Part shown: one piece after another, positions 1 through 11,861 of the stretch
How the letters are laid out: each line of letters begins with the position of its first letter
Position numbering within the stretch: the first letter of the stretch is position 1
Assembly (NCBI GenBank): GCA_003254885.1
Contig: QANT01001566.1
Location: forward strand, 1 to 64,000
Reading direction: 5' to 3'
DNA from: Purshia tridentata
Taxonomy: Eukaryota > Streptophyta > Magnoliopsida > Rosales > Rosaceae
Length of the DNA: 64,000 bases
Notes under the pieces: generated by a model
Told to the model about the DNA's origin: nothing
Databases searched by the model: none
The model's input: the letters and a program-made list of their open reading frames with translations, nothing else
Translations under genes and position numbers: made by a program

Positions 1-477
1 GTTTTTGGAGTAAAACCTAAGAACTAAAATAAGAATTTTGAAACCACGAGGACCAAATTTGTTTTTGGAGTAAAACACAGAGACTAAAAACGTATTTAAC
101 CCATAAAAATATGGACTAACTTGACAGCTTAATAAATAGTTATTGTCTTAAAATTTAATAATTTTTTAAATAAAAAAATATAAAAGTATAAGTGTCATTT
201 TATTATTCGATTAAAATATCTGAAAGTTTCTCTCTAAATAATATTTAAGAATAAAAATTTAATATTGGTCCCACTATATTAGCCAGTCTTTCACATGAAA
301 TAATAATAGTTTATCTATCATGATAGTACGTAATTATTGGGTTTTAATTACTTTCTCGGAAAATTCACCATTTGTCCGGGAAAGTTGAAGATTTTAAAGT
401 CGTAAGAGGACCCCTTTGAAGGAGTTATGTGAAACAAACTAGTCGAGGCATAGAGTTAGTTTAGTAGAAGTGGGGAA
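1..477. other. AT-rich intergenic sequence and presumed PUB15 promoter
   Basis: No coding region is visible. The first 110 bases hold two partial copies of a unit beginning gtttttggagtaaaac, at 1 and 61 (60-base period). They sit in text of the 'gaccaaattt...gagactaaaaacg' type that is common in degraded dispersed plant repeats. The rest is AT-rich and leads into the PUB15 start at 478, so the proximal part should hold its promoter and 5' UTR. I could not place a TATA box with confidence. Confidence 0.5.
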
Positions 478-840
478 ATGGCGGAGATCAGGCAGATAGT
501 GATGGAGGAAGGAGGGAATGATGAGAAGGGAAATGTTGGGAGTTCAACAAAGGCTGAAGATGAAAGCGATGGTGGCGTTGTTGGGGAATTATTGGGAGTG
601 ATTGAGACCGTTGGATTGTATTCTGGGTACCGAAGAACGCACAGGAAGGAGTGCTTGAACTTGGTCAGGAGGCTGAAGCTGCTACTACCCCTTCTGGAAG
701 AGATAAGAGAATTAAATGACACATTGATCATTTCGACCACCAAGGCTTTGAATTCTTTGGCCAGTTTGAAGAAGGCACTTGTTTCTGCCAATAAGTTGCT
801 CAAGAATTGTAGCTGTGGAAGCAAGATTTACTTGGTCAGT

Positions 841-880
<40 letters not shown>

Positions 881-3158
881 TGAATTGAATATTACATGGG
901 TTATCACTTTTGTTACATTTTGTGCATGTTTATGATAGACACTGGAAAGTGAGGCAGTGATGGGAAGATTTCATGCTGTTTATGACAAATTAAGCCAGGC
1001 TTTGGATGATATGCCATACCATGAGCTTGGGATCTCAGTTGAAGTTAAAGAGCAAGTAATTTGATTCCTTTCCTTTGAATCTTTTCTTCAAATTGTTAAT
1101 AGTTTAATACCCATATGGTAGATTTTCATAGAAACAGATTTGCACAATGTAATGGCTGAATGAGATGACCATTCACCAGCTTCACATAAATTTAACTTGC
1201 CCATGAGTTTTTCTGGTTTTCATTTTTTTTACATGGGAGGGAATCGAACTCTGAGCTATCACAATCCTAACTGATTACACCAACCACCCTCACAACTTGG
1301 GCTATCTCCATGAGTTTTTCCGCTTCTCACTTTTCAGGTGGAGCTAATGCGTATGCAGCTGAAACGAGCAAAGAGGCGGGCAGATACACAGGACATAGAG
1401 CTAGCAATGGACATGATGGTTGTGTTCTCTAAGAGAAAGGACGGCAGGAATGCAGATAGTGCAATCCTCAAAAGACTGGCCAACAAGTTGGAACTCCATA
1501 CAGTTGCAGAGTTGAAAGAGGAAACAGTAGCTGTTAGAAAGCTGGCTAAAAGGAGAGCAAGGCAGATTAGTGGTGAAAGCATTCAGCAAATCACTGATCT
1601 TTTGGTAAAGTTCAAAGAAATTGCAGGCATTTATGAGGACTTCTTGCTTGATGGTCCTGTTTCAACAACAAGTCTAAGGAAGTGTCAGTCTTTGTTGATT
1701 CCTCATGAATTCCTATGTCCAATTACATTGGAGATCATGACTGATCCTGTCATTGTGGCAACTGGACAGGTAATCTCAATTCTCAAATACACCATCTGAA
1801 CCATTAATTAATTTCTACCACTAGTTATTACCATTGTTAATTGTTGGAGCCAATGCACTGAATTAAAAGTACTTTTACATTTTGATGTATATGATTTCAT
1901 GGACTGCATGCTGTCATGTCCAAGATCATAATTCATAAGTTATGGTGTTGGCATCAGTTTTTATTCCGGTCATCATCAAAACAGAAAACTTAATCAGGAG
2001 AAAAATTGCCTAAAATCTGAAAGCTTTGTCAAGTTCATAGTTTGATTTTCTGAAATGCATAAAAATGGAGTCTGAGATAGTTTTGCCTGCCTTCTTTTGA
2101 AGACTTATGAAAGAGTAAGCATCCAGAAGTGGTTGGATTCCAATCACCACACCTGCCCAAAGACAGGACAAACATTGGATCACTTATCACTAGCGCCAAA
2201 TTTTGCCCTGAAGAACCTGATCCGGCAATGGTGTGAGAAGAATAATTTTGAACTGCCCAAGAAGGATCCTTATGTGGGTTCTGGTGGCTATTCTGCTGAA
2301 ATCTTAGAGGAAATATCTTGCTTGGTCTACAATCTATCTTCTTGTCGGCTGGATGTTTTAAAAGAAGCCATTTTTAAGATCCGTATGCTCTCCAAAGAGA
2401 ATCCTGAGAATAGAATTCTAATTGCTAATGGTGGAGGAATCCCCCAATTGGTTAAGCTCCTGTCCTATCCGAATTCCAAGATTCAAGAACACACCGTGAC
2501 AGCTCTTTTAAATTTGTCAATTGATGAGGCAAACAAAAAACTCATTGCCAGAGAAGGGGCCATTCCTGCTATAGTTAAAATCCTGCAGCATGGAACAGAT
2601 GAAGCTAGAGAGAATTCTGCTGCTGCATTGTTTAGCTTATCAATGCTTGATGAGAACAAAATACTAGTGGGGACTTCGAATGGAATTCCTGCCTTGGTAG
2701 ATCTTTTGCAGAATGGAACAATCAGAGGCAAAAAGGATGCTGCTACAGCATTATTCAACTTGTCTTTGAACCAATCCAACAAGTCTAGGGCCATTAATGC
2801 TGGTTTAATACCACCACTGCTTCATTTACTTGATGATAAAACCTTGGGCATGACTGATGAAGCCCTCTCCATTTTGTTACTCCTTGCATCACACCCCGAG
2901 GGTCGAAATGAGATTGGCCGGCTATCTTTCATTGAAACTCTGGTCAAATTTATCAAGAATGGAACCCCCAAGAACAAGGAATGTGCCACATCAGTTCTTC
3001 TAGAGCTGGGATTGAACAATTCGTCATTAACTTTGGCTGCACTTCAGTATGGTGTATATGAGCATCTGGTAGAGCTGGCTAGAAGTGGAACCAACAGAGC
3101 TCAAAGGAAAGCAAATTCCCTTTTGCAGCACATGAGTAAGTGTGAGCACATTCCCTAA
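478..3158 (+). CDS. PUB15: U-box/ARM-repeat E3 ubiquitin ligase, PUB15-like
   Basis: Four coding exons fit: 478-834, 939-1055, 1338-1769 and 2103-3158. Introns obey GT-AG and phases agree, giving about 653 residues. The N-terminal helical U-box-associated domain covers about residues 30-250 and includes [13 protein letters not shown]. The U-box covers about 280-353, from [13 protein letters not shown] through [13 protein letters not shown], and the last intron splits it at TGQ. ARM repeats fill about 385-640, with the typical [21 protein letters not shown] and [13 protein letters not shown] blocks. The family transfers ubiquitin from E2 to substrates, with the U-box binding E2 and ARM repeats binding the target. 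The wording of the ARM region and the C-terminus ([11 protein letters not shown]) is closest to Arabidopsis PUB15 as I remember it rather than PUB13/14. The substrate is unknown. Intron 1 opens with a (CT)n run and intron 2 carries a SINE. Confidence 0.9.
842..877. repeat. (CT)n microsatellite at the start of PUB15 intron 1
   Basis: About 17 uninterrupted CT dinucleotides begin seven bases inside intron 1, right after the donor GTCAGT. An open frame runs through them as alternating Leu/Ser, which is an artefact of intron read-through. Confidence 0.9.
1201..1320 (-). mobile_element. Short tRNA-derived SINE with 13-bp target-site duplication
   Basis: The perfect direct repeat ccatgagtttttc lies at 1201-1213 and 1308-1320 and brackets a 94-bp insert. 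Read on the minus strand, the insert looks like a tRNA-type pol III promoter: an A-box-like TGGTGTAATCAG and, about 30 bases on, the B-box-like AGTTCGATTCC. A run of eight A and further A-rich sequence follow as a tail. Direct repeats, internal promoter and A tail together fit a small SINE inserted in minus orientation. The right-hand duplication ends 17 bases before the exon 3 acceptor of PUB15, so the insertion duplicated part of the pyrimidine-rich splice region. The family is not identified. Confidence 0.65.
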
Positions 3159-6100
3159 CACTTTCAAACAAAAACTTGATTCTAACCTTTATTGTTGAGT
3201 GGTGCCTACTTATGTTTTTGGGGAGTATAACTATAAATCAAAGTTCATGATGTGTTATTCTTCTTCTTTTTTTCTTTTCACTTTGGCTGAATATTGTCAC
3301 TATATGTAGTATAGATTGAGACTGTATCATGGTATAAAAATTGTTGATTCTACTAAGTGAAAGAAGTAATCGTTACAGACAGATTCTTAAGACTTTTTTC
3401 CCAATCTTCGTATGGATCATGAAGTAGTGTCTCATTGGATGCAACTAATACTAATGAAATGGTACCAAAAATAATGTTAAAAACAGTTCAAAGGGACTTT
3501 GATAAGGAGTGGGAAAATATTAGGCAGACTCAGAAGAGTAAGACTCATTCTGATTTGGGTTTTGCTTGTATGCATCTACAAATTGTACATTTGTCTGCAT
3601 TTAAAAATCTTGACCCTCCAAATAATCCAATGATTTCCATTACTCCACATCATCATAAGGTTTTTTATGTTTTATTTTTTATTATGGTCTTATAGCTGTC
3701 CATACTTGTAGGAAAATTGTCTAATGATAAAGATAGGAATTGCATGTTTGGAACTCGCAACCCCATCCAACCAAATAACACTGCAACTAGCAACGTGTAC
3801 TGTGCATTAACATAATGAAATGATCTATCGATCACACAAAACACAACTCTGGATGTCATTTTCATTTACAATATAAACATCAAATGGTTTTTTTAGTCTT
3901 ATAGTACACCAGTTGGTATAGTCGATGAATGATGATGTGACCGCTTTGAATCCTGTTTCTTTCAACCAAATTGCTTATGTCTTGCGAAATGAAGGCTAGA
4001 GAATGAGTTATTTTTTAATGTTCCATAAAAGTTTTTGTCATCGACTAACTAAGTCAACTCTAATTCACATTATGCACGTTTTAGGAATGAATTTGCATGA
4101 GAATGAAATATCCATAAAATAAGGAAATGAAAACCCATGAGTCCTCTTGAGTTTATAATTTTGAATACTAATCGTGATTACTACTTCTAGCATTTTTAAA
4201 CATGAAAATGGAAATCATCTCACCCATTCCGCTAAACAAACTCATGTGGTGACGTGGTATGGCAAAACATTATTGTTGGGTGACTATGTTTAAATTCCAC
4301 AAAAATTTTGCAATCCACTTTTTTCTTTTTTAATGTTGGGGCCGTTTGGCCATAGGCCCATACTCATCTTGGAAAGTGATTACTATTTACTACTAAAAAT
4401 TGTGAAAGAAATAAGAAGTGCATATTGACAAGTAATTTGTTGCTCCATTTTTAGTATCGTGCAGGGTCATAGTAGTGCTTTAATGGGTTGATGGAGACTA
4501 AGGAGGTGTTATTGGTTCTGCAATTTATTTATTTATTTGGTTTTTTTTCTGATTGCATTGAGGAGGTGGGAGTTGAATAATTAATCGTCTTTAATTTATT
4601 AATTGAGGCTTCAGAGGGAAGGTGGCTTCATAAAAGCTTGAAGGGCCACAAGAAGGAAAAAAAGGTGGCCTAGTTGTTACTGTAAATTATAATTAGACAC
4701 ACCGAATGAAGTTAATGACAACTACCTGTCTTATCATGGCGTAATGGTAAGAATGGAATACTTATGTTATGTCGGGTTTTATAATTTGTAAAAGAAAAAG
4801 ACGCTGAGTCTATTTGTACCCACCTTCTTGCTCACCATCCCCACCACAAAAATTGACTTTTCTACCTCTTTGATTTTGAGAATTGGGAAGAGATAGGGAG
4901 ACCCACTCACCAGCTCCTCCACCTTTGGTTCGCCGTCCGTGTTTTCTTCCCACCCCCTTGCTCAAATTTGGCCTCAAAATTGGGTTCATTAAAACTGTTT
5001 AGTTTTGTTTTTAATATTTTTTAATTCAAAATAAAGAGATCGGTAATCACGCTCTAATTGTAGATAGAGGGACAAACACTCGAAACTATAAAAAAATGGA
5101 GTTTTGATATAAATATAAAGTGCGCTTTGGCCTTTATATTCATATTCTTTGCTATGTTATATTTTGTTAAAAATTTAACAAAATTAATAGTTTGGACTTA
5201 ATTGCAAACATAATAAAAATATGTGATTTAAATTATAAAATTAAAATAATGAAGACCAAAGTGTAAATTTCGTTAAGTATATAAATAAAAAATGTACTTT
5301 GGCTAAATATAAATGGTAATATCTCTCAAAAAAACAAAAAAAGATTATCACTTATATGGTTTTACTTTCATAAAAAAATATAGAGATTTTTCTTTACATG
5401 TAATGAATCATTCCGAATCAAGTATAATTTATTCAATTTTTTTTTTACTAATAGTCAAATCTTTTTTATAATTCAACAACTCAACAGATATCAAATTGTA
5501 ATCAATTTAAAAAGAATAATGACTCATTATATGTTGCACGATATCATGGTAAATTGGAAACCACCCTAACATTAAAGCAAAATAACATTAACCATCATGA
5601 CACAATAAGATTGGTCACAAAATTAATTTAATAAATAAAATTATAAAACTTTAGAGTCCAACTACTTATTTGTTCATAAATCATATATATACTATTTTAG
5701 AATTTATTTATGTAGATCCATGGTCCATCTCATATAAAAAAAGAAATAAGAAAAAATTATTAAAAAGTAAATGGATTCTTTTCTAGTAGCTTCGAACTTG
5801 AAGAAGGGAACTCCAAAGTTCCAAACCCAGCTGCCTGACTAGAATTAGAATATGCGAACCGAACCGTAGAGAATCTAAACTCCTCCTTTTCCTTTTTGTC
5901 TTACAAAATGTTTCATATTTGGCACACAAACCCGCACATGCTCTCTGCCTCTTCTTTTCTTTTCCAATTCTTCTCCAATCTCCTCACTCCTCCTCACTCC
6001 TCCTCACTTCCCTTTCCAATTTTGTAAATTATATTTTTATTTTCCCCCAAAATTTATTTCTCATACAATAAAACGCCTATATTCTATTCAGTAACAACAC

Positions 6101-6237
6101 AACACACAAGTTTTCTGGGACTATTTTTAACTCTCACTTCAGAGAGGTTTCGATTCAATTTTTTATACTTTCTAGGGTTAGGGTTTTCGGTTCCTTTGTC
6201 TTCGTGATCGGTCAATTTGGGTGGAAGGAAGAGAATT
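3159..6237. other. Intergenic region between PUB15 and DSK2
   Basis: No supported gene. The left part holds the PUB15 3' UTR and terminator. Around 3901-3960 there is a weak tRNA-like pair, TGGTATAGTCG and GCTTTGAATCC, that could be an old plus-strand SINE, but I found no flanking duplication. From about 5000 to 5760 the sequence is very AT-rich. From about 5941 to 6010 it is strongly pyrimidine-rich with repeated 'cctcctcact', as in many plant 5' leaders, and leads to the DSK2 start. Confidence 0.5.
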
Positions 6238-9200
6238 ATGGGTGCCGAGGGCGATTCGAGCGAGCCAAAAGCCAGTGGCGAAGGAGGAGAAGTAGTGATT
6301 AATATTCGATGCTCCAATGGTTCGAAGTTTTCGGCCAGGGCGACCCTGGACTCGACGGTTGGGTCATTCAAAGCAGTTTTGGCTCAGAATTGTAATATTC
6401 CAGCTGATCAGCAAAGGTTGATTTACAAAGGTCGTATTTTGAAGGACGACCAGACCCTCACAAGTTATGGTATGCTTGGTTGCTTATCTGGATTGACTCT
6501 GCGCTCCTTTTCTTTTCTGGGCTTGCGGATTTTTCCCAAATTAGTTTGTTTTTTAATGTTGATTTTGTTGTTCTTATCGAATCTGGGTTTGATTTTGAGA
6601 TGTGGGTTTGTTTCTATTTGTTGGAATTTATGATATTGTTATTGAAAAATTGTTAAGTTGGGAAATTTATTGGGGATTATGATGTTGGTGGGTTATCTGG
6701 CTTCGATCCTGAGCTACTTTTGTAGTGATTAGGGTGAGATTGTTATATTTGGATGCTATCCATTTCTGTGGAAGTACCCATAAGGTGATTTGCTGGACTC
6801 TAATGAATGATTGGTTTCTTTTGTTGAAGGTTTGCAGGCAGATCATACTGTTCACATGGTTCGTGCCTTTGCTGCAGCTGCGTCAACACCCGCTGCTCCT
6901 GCTGCTAATGCTACTTCTGCAACTCCTAACACTGCACCAGGTGTTACACGCGGTGTTGGTTCCACTGAACGTGAGGGGCTTGAAGGTCCTGACTTTGGGG
7001 CGTTATTTGGGCCGGGTTTAAACACACTCGGTGCTGGCGGAGCACCTGGTTTATTTGGAGCTGGACTTCCGGAATTTGAACAAGTGCAGCAACAACTGAC
7101 TCAGAACCCGAACATGATGAGGGATATAATGAATATGCCTGCCATTCAAAGTCTTATGAATAACCCTGAGTTGATGCGAGGCTTGATCATGAACAATCCA
7201 CAAATGCGTGAGATCATTGACCGCAACCCAGAGCTTGCACATATACTTAATGATCCTGGCATTCTCCGACAGACGTTAGAAGCTGCAAGGAACCCTGAAC
7301 TCATGCGTGAGATGATGCGAAACACCGACAGGGCAATGAGTAATATTGAATCTTCCCCTGAAGGATTCAACATGCTGAGGCGGATGTATGAAAACGTTCA
7401 GGAGCCATTTTTGAATGCTTCAACAATGACTGGGAACACAGGAACTGATGCGGGTTCAAACCCATTTGCTGCTCTTTTGGGCAATCAGGGTGGGGCACAG
7501 GCCAGGGATGGGTCTAACAACCCTTCAACCACTGGTTCAGAGACAACTGCAGGGTCTGCTGCTCCTAACACAAACCCACTTCCTAACCCTTGGAGCAATG
7601 TTACTGGTGAGCTTCTCCCTTTTTGTTCTACATTATCCAAATATTTGTTTTCCCGACTGTGGGTCAATTTTATTATTCTTGACTCATTTTTGCAGTTAAA
7701 AGGGATATAAATTACATATAGAAAGTATGATATTTTTCTTGACAGAAAATTCCATCCTGAAAACAGGATCGTTACTGCAGTTGGAAATCAGTCTTGATTC
7801 TTATTTCTTACACAAATTAAGGAATTTCTTATTTTATAGTGCACTGATAAAATTTCTATATTTATATGTTATGATCTGAATTATTAGGAGGAAATCAAAC
7901 AAACGCTACCCGACCAAATCCTGTTGGGGATGGAAGGCCACCCAGTATTGCTGGTCTGGGAGGACTTGGTCTCCCCGGAATGGAACAGATGCTTGGTGGC
8001 ATGCCAGATTCTGCTACAATGAATCAGATTTTGCAGAATCCAGCAATATCACAGATGATGCAAAGCATGCTCTCCAATCCCCAATATATGAATCAGGTAC
8101 CATAAGTAGACAAATTTTCTTTACCATTGAGGTGAATATCTTCCAAAAGTGGAGTTTTTATTATTTTCTATTTTAGATTTTGAGCCTCAATCCACAACTG
8201 CGTGGCATGGTCGACTTAAATCCTCAACTTAGAGAAATGATGCAAAATCCAGAGCTTCTACGTCAGTTGACAAACCCCGAGACAATGCAGGTATTTCCCT
8301 TTATAAGTCTGCAGAAATTCAGCAGCATACACATGCACACACACGCTCAAACACACAATGGATATGCTCTACTGGAACTGCTGGTTTAAGGAGTCCATGC
8401 ATTTATATATGTGTTGGTTAATGTGACTTTATGACATTTTGTCGCCTAAGAACATTGAAACTGTTTGAATTGTAAGCCACCTATATTTAACTTTTCTTCC
8501 TTTCTCCCCTACTCTGTGTTTTCCTCTTGCAGCAAATGCTCGCATTACAACAGTCACTATTTTCTCAGACCAATCGGCAGCAATCAACTCAGTGAGTCTG
8601 AACTGAATATATCTTACTATGTCCAATTGGTTGCCACTATCAAATTTGTTATTTGGGTTTGCTGTCAGCATCTGATGAATTTTTTTTGGGACAAAATACT
8701 TTTGTTTAAATACATGATCATTCTAGGATCTTAATGGATTTATAATATATTTTATATATAATTTTCCCATAGAATAATACTATTTCTGTGGAAGTGTCAA
8801 TGCATCCCATGGTTTGAAATTCCTTACCATTCGGAACACCACCCACCTGCCCACACAAAAGAAACAGAAAATACCCCCGGGTCCTCTACTTATCATAATG
8901 TTTGCCTTATTACTAATCATTTGCTACTCTCTTGCCAGGGATTCAGCTCAGACCGGTGGTGCAACAGGTACTTCGAAAATAAGTTATACATAATGTTTTA
9001 TAATAATTGGTCTGTCATTTTCTCCTTTTGGGTGTAAGCCTTTGTTGACATTTTTGTATAATCAGGAACCCCTAACAATAATGGGCTGGAGCTGCTGATG
9101 AACATGTTTGGTGGTCTTGGTGCTGGCAGTTTGGCTGCTCCAAACAACCCTAGTGGTGAGGACCCCCTATTCTTCATATTTTAATTCAAGCTTACCTTCA

Positions 9201-9440
9201 TGAAACTGAACCTTTCCTTATCAAGACAAGAAATAAAATACAATCGAACTTTTATGTTGTCTCTGAAAATTTGGATTTGTTGTTGCAGTGCCGCCAGAAG
9301 AACTTTACGCGACCCAGCTGTCGCAACTTCAAGAAATGGGTTTCTTTGATACCCAAGAGAATATCAGGGCATTGCAAGCCACTTCTGGGAATGTCCATGC
9401 TGCAGTAGAGCGACTTTTAGGGAATCCTCCTGGGGCATAA
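6238..9440 (+). CDS. DSK2: Ubiquilin/DSK2-type ubiquitin shuttle protein (UBL-STI1-UBA)
   Basis: Eight exons join in frame: 6238-6469, 6830-7606, 7888-8096, 8177-8290, 8533-8591, 8939-8967, 9066-9155 and 9289-9440, giving about 553 residues. The start is the ATG at 6238; the open frame extends upstream but without another ATG. A ubiquitin-like domain covers about residues 18-93 ([13 protein letters not shown] to DHTVHMVR). Two sets of STI1 repeats follow, marked by [17 protein letters not shown] and [17 protein letters not shown], separated by a Gly/Ala/Asn-rich linker. A C-terminal UBA domain starts near [13 protein letters not shown] and ends near [12 protein letters not shown]. Family members carry ubiquitinated cargo to the proteasome and link it to autophagy through UBL-proteasome and UBA-ubiquitin contacts. 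Length and domain order are normal for plant DSK2a/b. The paralogue cannot be decided here. Confidence 0.93.
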
Positions 9441-11847
9441 AATTTACTTGGTTTCATGTTTCTATTTTTATTCAATTGGGAATTTTTCATGTGGACATGT
9501 AAACTCTAGTAATCTGGAGTAAAGTTTAAGAAGACACAAGACATACGGGGGGCACTTGTAGATTCCATTTTGGGAGTGTGAATAAGCAAGAACACACAAT
9601 GATACAGCTGTGAACTTTTGGATAGCTTATGCATTACCCAACTTAACTATTGCTTCTCTTTTACTTTCTCCCAATCTCATCTATGCTTGAACCTGCTTTG
9701 GTCCAAAGTATACGTGCACATTCTGTATAGTTGGTTTCAAAGCCTAGAATACGAATTAAGTCTTAATTACCAAGTTGATTTCATTCCAATGCCACTGAAA
9801 TAAATGTATATCTCATGTGAAATATTCTCTTAGCCGAAAATTTGATAATATAAGATGTTTTGGAGGGGGGAAAAAATCGTAAATTATTGAGTATGACTCT
9901 ATGTAAGGACTTAAATTTGGGAGATTGACGTAAATATTGGTGGTTTAAAAATACAGAAATCTCAATTTTGAGGAAATATTGATAACGGTAAAAATTAGAC
10001 AAAAATTATAAAAATTATAAGAAAAATAAGAAAATTGAAATAAAACTTTTAGATATGTTTATTTATTTAATTATTTACTATTTTGACAAAATAAGTAAAT
10101 ACAACATAAATTGTCAATAAATAAAAAGAATCTCCGAAAAATTAAAATAATACTAAAAAAACTTTGAGAGTATTCCAAATATCTAAAACCCGAAAAAATT
10201 AAGATCTATTTCTGTATGACTGTATATCATATCTTTCTGTTCCATACAACAATTGAATGGCTCTCCATTCAAGAAAGAAAAAAGTTGAATGGCTCTTTTA
10301 TTTCTCCCCCTAACATGAGAACAAGTCAATGACTCTTGTTCTTAGGATTCTTCTATGATTTTAACCCAAAGTTAAAGATAGATACAAAAACAAGGTAAAG
10401 AGTCAAAGGGATTACAAGACAGCTTGTATTTTGTAAGTTGTAACTTATACTTTTCATCTTACTCAAAAACTATGACAAACTTCTTATCTTTGCCAACTTT
10501 TTTACTTGTCATATGGTTAGAATAAAAAATTTGACTTATTAATCCAAGCCCAAGAGTATTATTTAAAAAACAAAATAAAAAATCTAGACAAGGAGAAAAA
10601 CGAAAAGGGTTGAGATGTGTGTAATGTTTACGTAAAACTTCTGGGGTAAAATATTAAATATCAAAAGGTCGTAGGACTAATTTAAGATTTCCTGAAGAAT
10701 GGGGAGGGACTAAACTACAAATTCTTCCCGTTGTTAGAGCCAAAGCTTCTGGCTTTTGAAACCCGTTTCATTCTCTGTCAGAGCGGTTCCAATGAGCTAA
10801 GGTAATGCTCTTCTTCCCCTTAACCTTCGATTGGAATTTCAAATTCTTTCGTTTCCGGGTTGAGTCTTATTCTTCTCTAATGTTATTTTATATAAAAAAT
10901 ATACATATATTTTGAGACGGTCTATTTAGGTGTTTTGGTGATAGAACATGATCAAATCCCAATTGCATGAGAATCTTCTCGTAGGAATTTCCTTATAAAA
11001 ATAGAATTGATTAAATGGGTGTTCCTTAATTTTCGATTTCAATGAACCCATGTCTCAAAATTGTTAAATTCATGTGAAAATGAAGTGATCTGCTTAAGGG
11101 TCCTTCCTTTAATGCATATTTATCTTGAAAAGTAGAAAAAGGAACCGAAGCGAGTGAATAGAGAAAGTTATTTGATCATGCATTAGTCGTTAATCTGCTA
11201 TTAAAATAGCATGCATTGTTGAGTAATTTGCAGCTAAATTGGTATTTTTATGAGATTGAGTTTGTATCCTCTGTGTCTATTAGTAAACAAAACTTGTAGT
11301 AGGTTTTTAGATCATAATGCCAAACTTGAGTTTACCCGCCAAAAAAGAAAAATAAAGATAGATTTTAATGGAGAATGTGTGTTCAGCATTAAGCAGTTAC
11401 TGTTTCTCTGATGCTGCACTTCTTTCTTTCTTTTTATTGCACTTATTAATGCCTTATATAATTTAAAAATAGTACTTTGTTTCTCTTATAATTACAGAGG
11501 ATGAACACTTGGTCAAAGACCAGTTGTTTACATTTTAAACCCTATAATGAGGGAAGTGATTCAAGTGAAAGACTTTATTTGTCGTAGTGTCTTAAATGAA
11601 ACTGAAAACTACCAGAAGATATTATTAGTAGTATTATGTTATAGGAAATCTACCAGCGGTTTTGGCTATGCGTTATTGATCCCATTTTGAAATATATAAC
11701 TAATATATGTCATGCTCTGGAGATCTTATGTACAATAAGTTATCTTCTCTAGTTTAGTTTCATAAATTTGAGTTTGCATATAATTTAACATATGATTTTT
11801 TTAACTTTTGTTTGTTTTCTAAATTTGACTGATTTTTCCATCACAAG
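9441..11847. other. Intergenic region plus probable 5' UTR exon and intron of the next gene
   Basis: After the DSK2 stop there is 3' UTR and then AT-rich sequence with no supported ORF. A GC-richer segment near 10735-10801 ends in a good donor (gctaag|gtaatg). The next acceptor suited to the downstream gene is at about 11847 (tcacaag). This suggests a non-coding first exon near 10740-10801 and a 5' UTR intron of about 1 kb. The short ATG at 10793 is followed directly by TAA, so this exon cannot start the protein. Confidence 0.4.
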
Positions 11848-11861
11848 GTCAATTACTTCAG

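Noticed and set aside
478-888. 136-codon open frame with a Leu-Ser tail
   Set aside because: The tail comes from reading through the (CT)n run in intron 1. The real exon ends at 834, where splicing continues the PUB15 homology.
3901-3990. Plus-strand tRNA-like pair TGGTATAGTCG / GCTTTGAATCC as a fourth SINE
   Set aside because: The B-box is weak and I found no flanking duplication or clear tail.
6217-6237. Seven extra codons before the DSK2 ATG
   Set aside because: This extension begins at TTG, not ATG. The first ATG in frame is 6238.
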